Below are positions 7,918 through 16,730 of a stretch of 64,000 nucleotides of DNA, piece after piece (positions within the stretch are counted from its first letter, which is position 1; every line of letters begins with the position of its first letter). The notes under the pieces were generated by a model that saw only the letters and a list, made by a program, of their open reading frames with translations, was not told the DNA's origin and did no database searches. The position numbers and the translations under genes are program-made. Location: assembly GCA_964614065.1 (NCBI GenBank), contig CAZTJJ010000001.1, positions 32,596 through 96,595 of the forward strand. Direction: 5' to 3'. This DNA comes from M55B111 sp964614065 (GTDB lineage: Bacteria; Bipolaricaulota; Bipolaricaulia; M55B111).

Positions 7918-9825
7918 ATGAGTTCTACTTCTAAGAAAAGTCTTATTTTTGGACTCTCTTTTGTACTGATTTTCTCGCTTATGATCGTTGGCTTTGCGCA
8001 GGATAAACCGGAGGTTAAAAATCCTAACTTACTGAATGTCGTGACCAGCGGTACGGCTAACACCTTGGATCCTGCTTACACCTACGATACTGCTAGCGGG
8101 ACCATCATTCAAAATGTTTATGAAAACTTGTTGCGTTATCCTTATGGGACAGTTGACGGGAACGAGAAGAAAACGGAAGGATACAGTGTAAGTTCATTTG
8201 AACCACTTCTTGCTGCTAAAGTTCCTTCAAAGGATAACGGTCTTATAAGAGAAACCGCAGGTGGCGGAGTGATATACGAATTCCCGATAAGGCAGGGAGT
8301 TACTTTCCATAATGGAAACAAGTTGACTCCGGAAGACGTGGAATATTCCTTCGAGAGGACGATGATTCAGGACAGGTCGGGTGGGCCTTCGTGGATGATT
8401 TTACAACCGTTAACAGGATATGGAAGTATTAAGAGTATAGTTAAGGCCGTAGCCGGGGTTGACGAGTTCGCGGATGCCACCAGTGAAGACCGCGTTGCAG
8501 CCTTTAATTCGTTTATTGACCCAGCCGTAGAGACTAAAGGTAACAGTGTCGTCTTTAAGTTGCCTAAATCCTATCCTCCGTTCTTAAACATCCTCACCCA
8601 TGGTTCTGCATGGTCGGCAATTATGGATAAAGAATGGGTAATTGAGCAGGGTGGCTGGCCAGGAACTGCTGATACTTGGGTCGAATATCATAACCCAGGG
8701 GGCGGTTCGGCTGCAGAGGATTCCGTACTATATGACGTGATGAATGGAACAGGCCCGTTTAAATTGGAACGTTGGGACCCTGGAACGGAAGTCGTATTTA
8801 GTCGAAACGATAACTACTGGCGTGAACCCGCTAAGGTGAAGCGTTTTATTATTCAAAAAATCGACGAGTGGGGAACCCGAAGGCTCAAGTTCATCAACGG
8901 CGAAGCGGATATTTGCTATGTACCGCTGCAGTACCTTGGACAGGTTGAAGGGACAGAGGGAGTAAAGGTACAGAAACACCTACCCACGATACAAATGAAC
9001 CCGGCAGCTTTCTTCACGCAGGATGTAATAGTGGAGAATAACGATCTGGTTGGCTCGGGCACCTGGGGCGATGGTATCCCCTCTAATTTCTTCAATGACG
9101 TTAAGGTAAGAAAGGCCTTTAACTACGCTTTTGAATACGATGCCTTTATTGAACAGGTTCTCCAGGGCCTTGGATACAAGACGAACGGTCCCGTTCCAAA
9201 GAACATGCAACCATATTACAACGATGACCTTGAACTCTACAGTCATGATCTCGATAAAGCGGAGCAATTGCTCAAGGAAGCCCACGGTGGGGAACTCTGG
9301 GAGAAAGGGTTTACCTTCACTATTCTATACAATACTGGAAACGAATCCAGGAAGACGGCGTCCAATATATTTGAAGCAAATATTGAGAAAATCAATCCCA
9401 ACTTCGAGATTAAGGTTAGAGGTGTCGATTGGTCCACGTATCTAGACCAAATGATCGGGACCAAAATGCCTCTGTTCATTATTGGATGGCTGGCTGACTT
9501 CCCCGACCCTCATAACTTCGTTACGCCGTTCATGGCTTCCGATGGAACTTTCTCAGGCTGGCAGGGCGAGGGAATGGTCGAAATGGCCAAAGAGCAGTTT
9601 GATCCTTTAATTGAGCAAGGAATGGCCACGGTTGACGTGGAGAAACGTAAGAAAACCTACTACGAGCTTCAGAAACTTGCGCACGATCTCGCAATAGATG
9701 TCTGGTTACCTCAGGCAGAAGGAACTAGGATTCTTCGATCCTGGGTCCAGGACGTGCCGTTCAACCCGATGTTCGCTAATTCATGGTCCTATGCTTATCC
9801 AATATGGAAAGGTTATGAGGACTAA
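7918..9825 (+). CDS. Peptide/solute ABC transporter substrate-binding protein (family 5)
   Basis: Extracytoplasmic binding protein of the DppA/OppA family (SBP_bac_5), which captures oligopeptides or similar solutes for import. A signal peptide with a hydrophobic core (LIFGLSFVLIFSLMIVGFAQ) covers about residues 9-28. There is no lipobox cysteine, so it is probably soluble in the periplasm rather than lipid-anchored. The family motif region YEFPIRQGVTFHNGNKLTPEDVEYSFER and the C-terminal NSWSYAYPIWKG are visible. It has 635 residues, a little long for the family. AAGGAGG eight bases upstream supports the ATG. A strong terminator follows, so it may be made in excess over the downstream permeases. 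Confidence 0.93.
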   Translation: MSSTSKKSLIFGLSFVLIFSLMIVGFAQDKPEVKNPNLLNVVTSGTANTLDPAYTYDTASGTIIQNVYENLLRYPYGTVDGNEKKTEGYSVSSFEPLLAAKVPSKDNGLIRETAGGGVIYEFPIRQGVTFHNGNKLTPEDVEYSFERTMIQDRSGGPSWMILQPLTGYGSIKSIVKAVAGVDEFADATSEDRVAAFNSFIDPAVETKGNSVVFKLPKSYPPFLNILTHGSAWSAIMDKEWVIEQGGWPGTADTWVEYHNPGGGSAAEDSVLYDVMNGTGPFKLERWDPGTEVVFSRNDNYWREPAKVKRFIIQKIDEWGTRRLKFINGEADICYVPLQYLGQVEGTEGVKVQKHLPTIQMNPAAFFTQDVIVENNDLVGSGTWGDGIPSNFFNDVKVRKAFNYAFEYDAFIEQVLQGLGYKTNGPVPKNMQPYYNDDLELYSHDLDKAEQLLKEAHGGELWEKGFTFTILYNTGNESRKTASNIFEANIEKINPNFEIKVRGVDWSTYLDQMIGTKMPLFIIGWLADFPDPHNFVTPFMASDGTFSGWQGEGMVEMAKEQFDPLIEQGMATVDVEKRKKTYYELQKLAHDLAIDVWLPQAEGTRILRSWVQDVPFNPMFANSWSYAYPIWKGYED

Positions 9826-9850
9826 CTATCGTTAGAAGGTTTTATGGGTT

Positions 9851-9885
9851 GGGTCAGGGAGTCAATCCCTGACCCGCCTTTTTAT
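9851..9885 (+). terminator. Rho-independent terminator after the binding-protein gene
   Basis: GGGTCAGGG (9851-9859), a 7-base loop and CCCTGACCC (9867-9875), followed by a T-rich run. The 9-base-pair stem is perfect. Placed between binding protein and permeases, it probably lets only part of transcription read through. Confidence 0.9.
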
Positions 9886-9918
9886 TTAATTTTTTGGGAG
9901 GGGACGAGAGCAGAGATA

Positions 9919-10953
9919 ATGTTAGCCTATACCACCCGCAGGGTTCTTGTTTTACCTTTTGTACTTCTGGGGATATTGCTAATAATATTTGGGATGTTAC
10001 AACTTTTGTCGGCTAATCAGCGGTTATCGACGTTTATTTCAAGTCCTGCAGAGCTCAAAAATACTGATATCGAGGTATTAAAGGAAGAGTATGGGCTAAA
10101 TGATCCGATTTGGGTCAGATTTGGCCGCTGGCTAGATGACGTTGTTCATCTAAGGTTTGGATGGTCCGAGAGTGCCAAGATGACGGCCAAAAGAGCGTTT
10201 TTGCGGTTTTTCCCTGTATCTATAGAGCTTGCCCTTTGGTCGGCGCTACCCATCATTCTAGGAGGAATCTGGTTGGGAACTGTAGCCGCGGTAAATCATA
10301 ACAACGTGGTTGATCATATCACGAGGCTATTCGCTATTGTTGGTTGGTCTTTACCATCCTTTGTTGCAGGGTTGCTTCTGTTAATGGTTTTTTACGGGGG
10401 TATTGTCACATGGTTTCCTCCGGGACGGCTAGGGCTTGAGGCATCCGAAATAGTGCATTCAGCCCAGTTTGTTAGATACACGCAGTTGAACACCATTGAT
10501 GCATTACTTAACTGGAATTGGTTCGTGTTTACCGATGCTGTGAGGCACATTATCTTACCTGCAATAGTTATGTCCTACGTTCGCTGGGCGATGTTGTTAA
10601 GGATTATGAGATCTAGTCTCTTAGAAACGTTACGCAAAGACTACGTCCAAACGGCTCGTGCGAAAGGGCTAAAGGAAAACGTCGTCATTAAAAAACACGC
10701 CCGAAGAAACGCCTTAATTCCTGTTGTCACGGTTGCTGGAATTTATGTGGCATTTTTGATCAACGGGCTGGTAATAACGGAGACCATTTTCGACTGGCAC
10801 GGTCTTGGTCGTTGGGCTGTTACAGCTGCACAGCAATTTGATACTTCTACCCTGATGTTATTTGCGTTATTTAATGGAGTGTTGCTGGTTCTTGCCAATT
10901 TGGTTGTAGATTTGATTTACGCCTATCTAGACCCAAGGGTTACCTACGATTGA
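9919..10953 (+). CDS. Peptide ABC transporter permease, DppB type
   Basis: Inner-membrane permease of the BPD_transp_1 family with about six hydrophobic helices. The N-terminus MLAYTTRRVLVLPFVLL and the loop EYGLNDPIWVRF are typical of DppB/OppB. The cytoplasmic EAA loop that docks the ATPase is seen as DYVQTARAKGLKENVVIKKH. The frame stays open back to an ATG at 9844, but that would place the N-terminus inside the terminator hairpin. The ATG at 9919 fits the family, giving 344 residues, although its GGGAGG is rather far upstream. It runs one base short of the next permease. Confidence 0.92.
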   Translation: MLAYTTRRVLVLPFVLLGILLIIFGMLQLLSANQRLSTFISSPAELKNTDIEVLKEEYGLNDPIWVRFGRWLDDVVHLRFGWSESAKMTAKRAFLRFFPVSIELALWSALPIILGGIWLGTVAAVNHNNVVDHITRLFAIVGWSLPSFVAGLLLLMVFYGGIVTWFPPGRLGLEASEIVHSAQFVRYTQLNTIDALLNWNWFVFTDAVRHIILPAIVMSYVRWAMLLRIMRSSLLETLRKDYVQTARAKGLKENVVIKKHARRNALIPVVTVAGIYVAFLINGLVITETIFDWHGLGRWAVTAAQQFDTSTLMLFALFNGVLLVLANLVVDLIYAYLDPRVTYD

Positions 10954-10954
10954 G

Positions 10955-11839
10955 ATGAAAAGAAAACTCATCAAGTTACTTACCAATCCGTTGTCGGTTG
11001 TCGGTCTTGCATTAATCTTCTTTTTTGTGGGAGTAGCAATTGCTGCCCCCTGGATCGCTCCTCCAGAAGATCCTGACGAGCCTTACAGAGTTCCCAGGGA
11101 TGGCTGGTCTTCTACTCCCAAGCCACCAGGTGAAGGTCATATATTTGGTACCACACAAGGTCAGTACGATATCTTTTATGGCGTTGTATGGGGTACCAGG
11201 ACAGCGTTTCGGGTTTCCTTGATGGTAGTCGGATTGTCGTCTATAATCGGGATCATTGTCGGGACTCTAGCTGCTTACTATGGAGGAGCAGTCGATAGCG
11301 TATTGATGCGGATAGTCGACGTTTTTTACTCCATCCCTTACTTGGTTGCGGCCATGGTATTGACAACGATTCTTGGAAGAAGCTTAACAAACGCGTTAAT
11401 TGCATTGATTGTTTTCGGCTGGATGGGTTATGCCCGTCTTATTAGAGGTAATATTCTATCCGTTAAGGAAGAAGAATACGTTTCATCTGCTAACGCGGTC
11501 GGGGCGACTGATTTTCGCATTATCTTTAGGCATATTCTACCCAACTCTATTTTCCCGGTGGTTGTACAAGCCTCCATGAATATGGGCACTATTGTGATTA
11601 CTGCAGCCACACTAAGTTTTCTTGGAGTAGGTGCACCGTCTGGTTACGCCGACTGGGGTCAGATGATAAGTTTCGCCAGAAATTGGATACTTGGGATTCA
11701 GGGAAACACCTTTCAGTACTGGTATACTGTAGTCATACCTGGAGCGTCAATTACCCTTTTCTGCCTTTCGTGGAACCTTGTCGGAGACGCATTTAGGGAC
11801 ATCATGGATCCCAAGCTACAGGGAGGCGGCGGGATGTAG
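10955..11839 (+). CDS. Peptide ABC transporter permease, DppC type
   Basis: Second BPD_transp_1 permease, 294 residues, with an N-terminal helix (PLSVVGLALIFFFVGVAIAA), the usual DppC extracytoplasmic loop ending HIFGTTQGQYDIF, and the EAA loop EYVSSANAVGATDFRIIFRH. It starts one base after the DppB stop, which implies translational coupling. The ATPase genes dppD and dppF that normally follow are absent here; the next gene is 268 bases away and unrelated. Confidence 0.92.
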   Translation: MKRKLIKLLTNPLSVVGLALIFFFVGVAIAAPWIAPPEDPDEPYRVPRDGWSSTPKPPGEGHIFGTTQGQYDIFYGVVWGTRTAFRVSLMVVGLSSIIGIIVGTLAAYYGGAVDSVLMRIVDVFYSIPYLVAAMVLTTILGRSLTNALIALIVFGWMGYARLIRGNILSVKEEEYVSSANAVGATDFRIIFRHILPNSIFPVVVQASMNMGTIVITAATLSFLGVGAPSGYADWGQMISFARNWILGIQGNTFQYWYTVVIPGASITLFCLSWNLVGDAFRDIMDPKLQGGGGM

Positions 11840-11993
11840 TGAGGCACCATGGCTCTGGCAATTATCTTTCTTTTGCATCTGCATCCAGACCGAAATTGAT
11901 AGTAGGACAGTACTGTAACTTGTTGTATTAGTTAGAAGATAATCATTAGGGAGAAAGTCGAACAGCTTAGCTCAGAGTTTGTACGCGCTGTTA

Positions 11994-12022
11994 TTGCGTG
12001 ACCTAGCCCGCTGTGCTATACT
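11994..12022 (+). promoter_or_regulatory. Candidate promoter of the EF-G-like operon
   Basis: TTGCGT (11994-11999), 17 bases, TATACT (12017-12022). The -35 box is poor and the -10 box good. It lies 86 bases before the start codon in an otherwise featureless 268-base spacer. Confidence 0.4.
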
Positions 12023-12107
12023 CGATTACGTTTACGTAACTATCCTGTCTTTAAGTTTAGCAAATTTAATAATTGATGCTATGTTGATGAATTGAGGTGA
12101 TAACTTC

Positions 12108-14045
12108 ATGGCGAATTCTAAGACTTTGAGTCTAATTGGACATTCTGGGACTGGGAAATCTGAACTCGCAAAGAAATTTTTACAGATGAGCGGGATCGAC
12201 GGGGAACTCACCTTTGATCCCTCGCCTGAGGAAAAAGACCATGGCCATTCCATAGATTTGAGTATCGGTTCATTCAAGTATAGTGGACAATCCTGGAATG
12301 TGCTAGATACACCTGGTGCCGATGAGTTTGTGGAAGAGGTCTACAAAGGTGTGTTTATGTCAGAGTCAAGCTTGTTGTTTGTCGATGGGGAAAAAGGTGT
12401 TCAAGCCCATACCGAAGGGTTATGGGATATATCGCAACAGTATGATAAACCCACTGCCGTCTTTATGAATAAGATGGATAAGGAGGAGGCTAACTTTGAC
12501 GAATCTCTAACCGAAATTAGGGAAACTTTCGAGAAAAATATAGTGGTCTTGCAAATTCCGATAACTGAAGGTGGAGAATTTGTTGGTTTGGTTAACGTCC
12601 ACAGAGCAGAGGCCATATATTTTGACGAGAGTTCGAATGACCTTCCTGATAAACTTTCTGACACTCTAGAGTCAGAGCGCGAGAGGCTACTTGAAGCGTT
12701 AGCTGAGCAGGATGATGAATTAATGATGAAGTACCTGGAGGAGGAAGAAATAACGGACGAAGATATTGGTCGTGCTCTGAATAAAGGATTCAAGTCTAAT
12801 GAGTTCGCTCCGCTACTTGTTGGTTCAGTCGAGGAGGATTTGGGACTTGATTTGCTTTTGTCTCATTTAACCGATCTGGTACCCGAGTTTGATCCTGAGG
12901 AGAGTAGCGGACGCTCGGATCTATTGGTGTTTAATCTCTTATCGGACCCCTATTTGGGGCGTCTTTCGTTCGTGAAGGTGTATGGTAAGGAGTTAAGAGA
13001 AAACGTGAGTTTGAGGAATGTCCGTACAGGTGATGACGTGGAAATATCCGACATGTATAGATATCACGGAGGAGATCAGGAGAAAATACACGAGGCGTCC
13101 TGTGGTGATATTGTGGCTTTGGGGAAACTGGAAGAGGTAGCTTTGGGGGATACTTTGACTGATACTGGCGATGAACTGATTGAATTTATCGAGTTCCCCA
13201 CCCCCGTGTACGATCGCGCAGTTCACCCAAAGAGCAGGGAAGATGAAACCAAGATGAGCACAGCATTACAGGAGTTAGTTTCAACAAAAGCCACCATTTC
13301 TTATCATAGAGATGACGTTACCGAAGAGATGATCCTGTCAGGTATGGGCGCGAATCATCTCGATATTTTCAGGGAGAGATTAAAAAGTAGCTTTAACGTA
13401 GAGATCGAAACTTCTGAACCTAAGGTACCTTACAAGCAGAGTGTTGCGAAAAAGGCAAAAGCAAAATATCGACACAAGAAACAATCAGGTGGTCGCGGTC
13501 AATATGGAGAGGTCTATCTAGAGGTTACTCCTTTGAAGCGTGGTTCGGGATTTGAGTTCGAGAATAACATAAAAGGTGGTAATATTCCCACCCAATTTAT
13601 TCCCGGCGTTGAAAAAGGCGTTCTGGAAGCTTTGGATCAGGAATACCCAATTACGGATTTAAAGGCTACTGTATACGATGGTGCCCATCATCCAGTGGAT
13701 TCTTCCGAGATGGCATTTAAAATTGCTGGTAGAGAGGCTTGCAAAAAGGCTGTTGAGAACGGCAAGAAAATTTTATTGGAGCCTATTATGAAAGTTACGG
13801 TGAGAACACCCGGCGATTTTACTGGTGACATCATTAGTGATCTGAATGGTCGTCGAGGAAGAATTCTGGGATCTGACTCTTCTGAGGGTTACACATTAAT
13901 TAACGCTGAGGTACCACAAGCGGAGGCAAAGAGTTACGCAACTAGATTAAAATCTTTAACCCAGGCAAGGGCTTCATTTCAGATGGAATTTTCCAAGTAT
14001 CAAAGAGTACCAAGTAACATCGCGGATAAGGTCTTCGCAGAGTAG
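12108..14045 (+). CDS. EF-G-like translational GTPase (EF-G2 type)
   Basis: A 645-residue GTPase with the EF-G domain order, shorter than canonical EF-G (about 690). The P-loop is GHSGTGKS at residues 11-18, G3 is DTPGADEF and G4 is NKMD. The switch I motif, RGITI in EF-G, reads HGHSI here, so the usual Thr is Ser and the Arg is lost. Domain IV (GGRGQYGEVYLEV) and the C-terminal domain V are present. Such paralogues are known as EF-G2, and their role is less clear than that of EF-G. It heads a unit with the CBS protein and YjbQ. It should not be taken as the only EF-G of the cell. Confidence 0.85.
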   Translation: MANSKTLSLIGHSGTGKSELAKKFLQMSGIDGELTFDPSPEEKDHGHSIDLSIGSFKYSGQSWNVLDTPGADEFVEEVYKGVFMSESSLLFVDGEKGVQAHTEGLWDISQQYDKPTAVFMNKMDKEEANFDESLTEIRETFEKNIVVLQIPITEGGEFVGLVNVHRAEAIYFDESSNDLPDKLSDTLESERERLLEALAEQDDELMMKYLEEEEITDEDIGRALNKGFKSNEFAPLLVGSVEEDLGLDLLLSHLTDLVPEFDPEESSGRSDLLVFNLLSDPYLGRLSFVKVYGKELRENVSLRNVRTGDDVEISDMYRYHGGDQEKIHEASCGDIVALGKLEEVALGDTLTDTGDELIEFIEFPTPVYDRAVHPKSREDETKMSTALQELVSTKATISYHRDDVTEEMILSGMGANHLDIFRERLKSSFNVEIETSEPKVPYKQSVAKKAKAKYRHKKQSGGRGQYGEVYLEVTPLKRGSGFEFENNIKGGNIPTQFIPGVEKGVLEALDQEYPITDLKATVYDGAHHPVDSSEMAFKIAGREACKKAVENGKKILLEPIMKVTVRTPGDFTGDIISDLNGRRGRILGSDSSEGYTLINAEVPQAEAKSYATRLKSLTQARASFQMEFSKYQRVPSNIADKVFAE

Positions 14046-14049
14046 GGCA

Positions 14050-14637
14050 ATGTTAGTAAGAGAATTTATAACGACTGATCCTGCTACGGTTGCTGAAGGA
14101 GCTACAGTCTCTCATACCAGGGAATTAATGGAAGGAAATAACTTTCGTATTATTTTTGTTATGGATAGCGAGGAGAGACTTAGTGGTTTTTTAACCTATG
14201 AGTCAATAAAAGACAAGCCTGATGACAGGTTAATTGACGACTTTATATCCCATTCCACACTGCACGCGCGGGTTGACGACACCATAGATAAAGCAGTCAG
14301 TATTATCAGAGAGTACAGTTTGATGGTTTTGCCCGTTGTTGACCGGGATAGGAAACTGGTGGGAGTTCTGACGCCGGGTAAATTGTTTGAGGAGTTTTCG
14401 GAACTTTTAAATTTTGGTGAAGGTGGTTTCTGGTTGACGTTGAATTCTAATGATTTGGTTGACATCGAGAATTTGGTGTCAGTTGTAAATAAACACGACG
14501 TACAACTTCTTAGCCTATTAAATTCTCCCTCCGATGAAGAAAATAGATTGATTGTGAAGATTGGTAGAGTCAAGGATGCGGAAAAGTTTCGAGAATCTCT
14601 TGAGAGGGCGATGAGTAATGAAAAAGATATCCGTTAA
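14050..14637 (+). CDS. CBS-domain pair protein with ACT-like C-terminus
   Basis: The 195-residue protein begins like a CBS pair (MLVREFITTDPATVAEG, about residues 1-120, with a second CBS near HARVDDTIDKAVSIIREYSLMVLPV). It then has a C-terminal part (about 125-195) that resembles the ACT-like domain found behind CBS pairs (VVNKHDVQLLSLL...RLIVKIGRV). CBS pairs bind adenosyl ligands, and ACT domains bind amino acids or other small molecules, so a sensor role is likely; the target is unknown. It starts four bases after the EF-G-like stop and overlaps the next gene by 20 bases. Confidence 0.8.
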   Translation: MLVREFITTDPATVAEGATVSHTRELMEGNNFRIIFVMDSEERLSGFLTYESIKDKPDDRLIDDFISHSTLHARVDDTIDKAVSIIREYSLMVLPVVDRDRKLVGVLTPGKLFEEFSELLNFGEGGFWLTLNSNDLVDIENLVSVVNKHDVQLLSLLNSPSDEENRLIVKIGRVKDAEKFRESLERAMSNEKDIR

Positions 14638-15010
14638 ATCCAGTGAGCGGATTGAGTTTATCGATATTACTTCCAAAGTAAATGAACTGATTGAGAAGGC
14701 CGGGATTGAGGAAGGTATTTGTTATCTTTACGTGCCTCACACTACCGCCGCTGTTACCATCAATGAATCTGCAGATCCGGATGTGGTTAAGGACATTGCC
14801 GGTCAGTTGAAGGAACTAGTCCCGTCCAGCAAGAATTACAGACACAGAGAGGGAAATGCGGATTCCCATATTAAGTCAAGTCTCATGGGAAGTTCGGTAC
14901 TGGTTTTTGTCGAGAATGGCCAGTTGAAATTGGGGACCTGGCAGGGTATATTCTTCTGTGATTTCGATGGACCCAGGACTAGAAGGGTTTGGGTAAAAGT
15001 TCGCAAATAA
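14618..15010 (+). CDS. YjbQ/UPF0047 family protein
   Basis: The 130 residues cover the whole YjbQ (UPF0047) fold. Family hallmarks are visible: YVPHTTAAVTINE, the HREGNADSHIKSSLMG stretch with two conserved His, and GTWQGIFFCDFDGPR. Members have weak thiamine-phosphate synthase activity in some bacteria; the true role is debated. It overlaps the CBS gene by 20 bases, so the two are probably translated together. No terminator is obvious before the tRNA promoter downstream. Confidence 0.9.
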   Translation: MKKISVKSSERIEFIDITSKVNELIEKAGIEEGICYLYVPHTTAAVTINESADPDVVKDIAGQLKELVPSSKNYRHREGNADSHIKSSLMGSSVLVFVENGQLKLGTWQGIFFCDFDGPRTRRVWVKVRK

Positions 15011-15020
15011 CGGTAGCGGT

Positions 15021-15049
15021 TGAAAATCCAGAGCCCTTTCGGTAAAATC
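15021..15049 (+). promoter_or_regulatory. Promoter of the tRNA-tuf transcription unit
   Basis: TTGAAA (15021-15026), 17 bases, TAAAAT (15044-15049), ending 12 bases before the first tRNA. Confidence 0.7.
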
Positions 15050-15061
15050 ACTCTGCTCTCA

Positions 15062-15137
15062 GCCGGTGTAGCTCAATCGGCAGAGCAGTCGACTTGTAAT
15101 CGACAGGTTGCCAGTTCAAGTCTGGCCGCCGGCTCCA
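15062..15137 (+). tRNA. tRNA-Thr (anticodon TGT)
   Basis: A full cloverleaf: acceptor GCCGGTG with CGCCGGC, D arm GCTC/GAGC, anticodon stem GTCGA/TCGAC with loop CTTGTAA, and T arm GCCAG/CTGGC. The CCA end is encoded (15135-15137). First of three tRNA genes ahead of tuf. Confidence 0.97.
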
Positions 15138-15183
15138 GAGTTTGTTTGATCGTGACAAGGATAAGGTAGGTAATTGTTCGCTG

Positions 15184-15269
15184 GGAGGGGTACCGAAGTG
15201 GCCAAACGGAGCGGACTGTAAATCCGTTGGCAGGCGCCTTCGGGGGTTCAAATCCCTCCCCCTCCACCA
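15184..15269 (+). tRNA. tRNA-Tyr (anticodon GTA)
   Basis: Class II tRNA with a long variable arm. Acceptor GGAGGGG (15184-15190) pairs with CCCCTCC (15259-15265); the anticodon loop is CTGTAAA. The CCA end is encoded at 15267-15269. Confidence 0.96.
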
Positions 15270-15315
15270 TCCCCTAAAAATTGCTTCTGTAAGCAGTTTC
15301 TTGGCGGTTGAGACG

Positions 15316-15344
15316 TTGATAGTTTTGTAATATCATTTTGTTAT
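15316..15344 (+). promoter_or_regulatory. Second promoter, before tRNA-Thr(GGT) and tuf
   Basis: TTGATA (15316-15321), 17 bases, TGTTAT (15339-15344), eleven bases before the tRNA. It would let tuf be transcribed apart from the first two tRNAs. Confidence 0.5.
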
Positions 15345-15354
15345 ATTTGGTTAC

Positions 15355-15430
15355 GCCCGTGTAGTTCAGTCGGTAGAACATCCCGTTGGTAATGGGAAGG
15401 TCGCCGGTTCAATTCCGGCCGCGGGCTCCA
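15355..15430 (+). tRNA. tRNA-Thr (anticodon GGT)
   Basis: Acceptor GCCCGTG (15355-15361) pairs with CGCGGGC (15420-15426). The anticodon stem TCCCG/TGGGA carries loop TTGGTAA, and CCA is encoded at 15428-15430. It lies just upstream of tuf. Confidence 0.97.
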
Positions 15431-15459
15431 AAACCGCTTTAGTTAATAGTCGGCGGTTT
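15431..15459 (+). other. Hairpin between tRNA-Thr(GGT) and tuf
   Basis: AAACCGC (15431-15437) pairs with GCGGTTT (15453-15459) around a 15-base loop directly after the tRNA CCA. No T-run follows, so it is more likely a processing or leader structure than a terminator. Confidence 0.4.
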
Positions 15460-15514
15460 AGCCATGATTATTTAAAGGTATTTTCATAATTATATAACTT
15501 CGAGGAGGTACACG

Positions 15515-16714
15515 ATGGCAAAAGAACATTTTGAGCGGGATAAGCCGCACCTGAATATTGGAACCATTGGCCATATTGACCATGGGAAAACTACGTTGAC
15601 TTCGGCGATGACGAAACTATTGGCCAATATGGGATTGGCGGAAGGTAAAGAATTTAATGACATTGACAACGCACCTGAAGAACAGGAGAGAGGAATCACT
15701 ATTGCTGTACGGCACGTCGAATATGAGACGGAAAATAGACACTACGCGCATATAGATGCTCCTGGTCACGCCGATTACGTCAAGAATATGATTACTGGTG
15801 CGGCCCAGATGGATGGGGCCATATTAGTTGTATCAGCTGCTGATGGACCGATGCCACAGACTCGGGAACACGTTTTGTTGGCTAGACAGGTTGGGGTACC
15901 TGCTATGTTAGTGTTCCTCAACAAAACGGATATGGTTGATGACCCCGACCTTATTGACCTAGTTGAAATGGAAGTTAGAGACTTACTTAATGAGTATGAG
16001 TTCCCGGGTGATGATGTGCCGATTATCAGAGGTTCAGCGTTGGAAGCTATGCAAAGTGATGGTGATCCGGAGGCAGAGGTCAACCAACCAATTTTGGAAC
16101 TCCTTGAAACCCTGGACGAGTACATTCCATTACCTGATCGAGACGAAGATAAACCATTTTTGATGCCTATTGAAGATGTATTTTCCATTAAGGGTCGAGG
16201 CACCGTTGCAACGGGACGTGTCGAGAGAGGGAAGATTACTCCTCAGTCTGAAATTGAAATAGTAGGTTTGCATGGCGATATTGTAGAAACAGTGGCCACG
16301 AGCCTTGAAATGTTCAACAAGACGATGGACGAGGCAATAGCCGGCGACAACGTTGGTGTTCTGTTACGAGGAATGGATAAAGAGGATATCGAACGGGGAC
16401 AGGTGCTGGCAGACCCTGAAAGCATAACTCCACATACACACTTTATGGCGGAAGTATACGTGTTAAGCAAAGATGAAGGCGGGCGTCATACACCGTTTTT
16501 CGATGGGTATAAGCCACAGTTTTATTTCCGGACAACCGATGTGACAGGAAGTATTACTCTTCCTGAGGGTGTTGAGATGGTCATGCCTGGGGATAACGTT
16601 AATTTGGAAGCTGAGTTAATTGAGCATATTGCTATGGAAGAAGGTTTGAGATTTGCGATCCGTGAAGGTGGCAGAACCGTAGGTGCTGGCGTAGTTACGG
16701 AAGTATTGGAATAA
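15515..16714 (+). CDS. tuf: Translation elongation factor Tu
   Basis: EF-Tu carries aminoacyl-tRNA to the ribosome. All three domains are present in 399 residues. The P-loop is GHIDHGKT, G4 is NKTD, and RGSAL is the G5 stretch. Two conserved segments differ from the norm: the switch I region reads RGITIAVRHVEYET where most bacteria have RGITINTAHVEYET or similar, and the G3 loop is DAPGHADY instead of DCPGHADY. The catalytic His is kept. GAGGAGG is close upstream. It is cotranscribed with the tRNAs and followed 16 bases on by rpmG. Confidence 0.97.
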   Translation: MAKEHFERDKPHLNIGTIGHIDHGKTTLTSAMTKLLANMGLAEGKEFNDIDNAPEEQERGITIAVRHVEYETENRHYAHIDAPGHADYVKNMITGAAQMDGAILVVSAADGPMPQTREHVLLARQVGVPAMLVFLNKTDMVDDPDLIDLVEMEVRDLLNEYEFPGDDVPIIRGSALEAMQSDGDPEAEVNQPILELLETLDEYIPLPDRDEDKPFLMPIEDVFSIKGRGTVATGRVERGKITPQSEIEIVGLHGDIVETVATSLEMFNKTMDEAIAGDNVGVLLRGMDKEDIERGQVLADPESITPHTHFMAEVYVLSKDEGGRHTPFFDGYKPQFYFRTTDVTGSITLPEGVEMVMPGDNVNLEAELIEHIAMEEGLRFAIREGGRTVGAGVVTEVLE

Positions 16715-16730
16715 ACCGAGGCTAAGTTTC

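Noticed and set aside
9844..9918. Upstream ATG for the DppB-type permease
   Set aside because: It would place the N-terminus within the terminator hairpin and gives residues foreign to the family.
12401..12793. 130-residue minus-strand frame inside the EF-G-like gene
   Set aside because: Serine-rich antisense shadow of acidic codons.
15270..15354. A missing tRNA-Gly between tRNA-Tyr and tRNA-Thr
   Set aside because: No cloverleaf can be drawn; the stretch holds a promoter instead.
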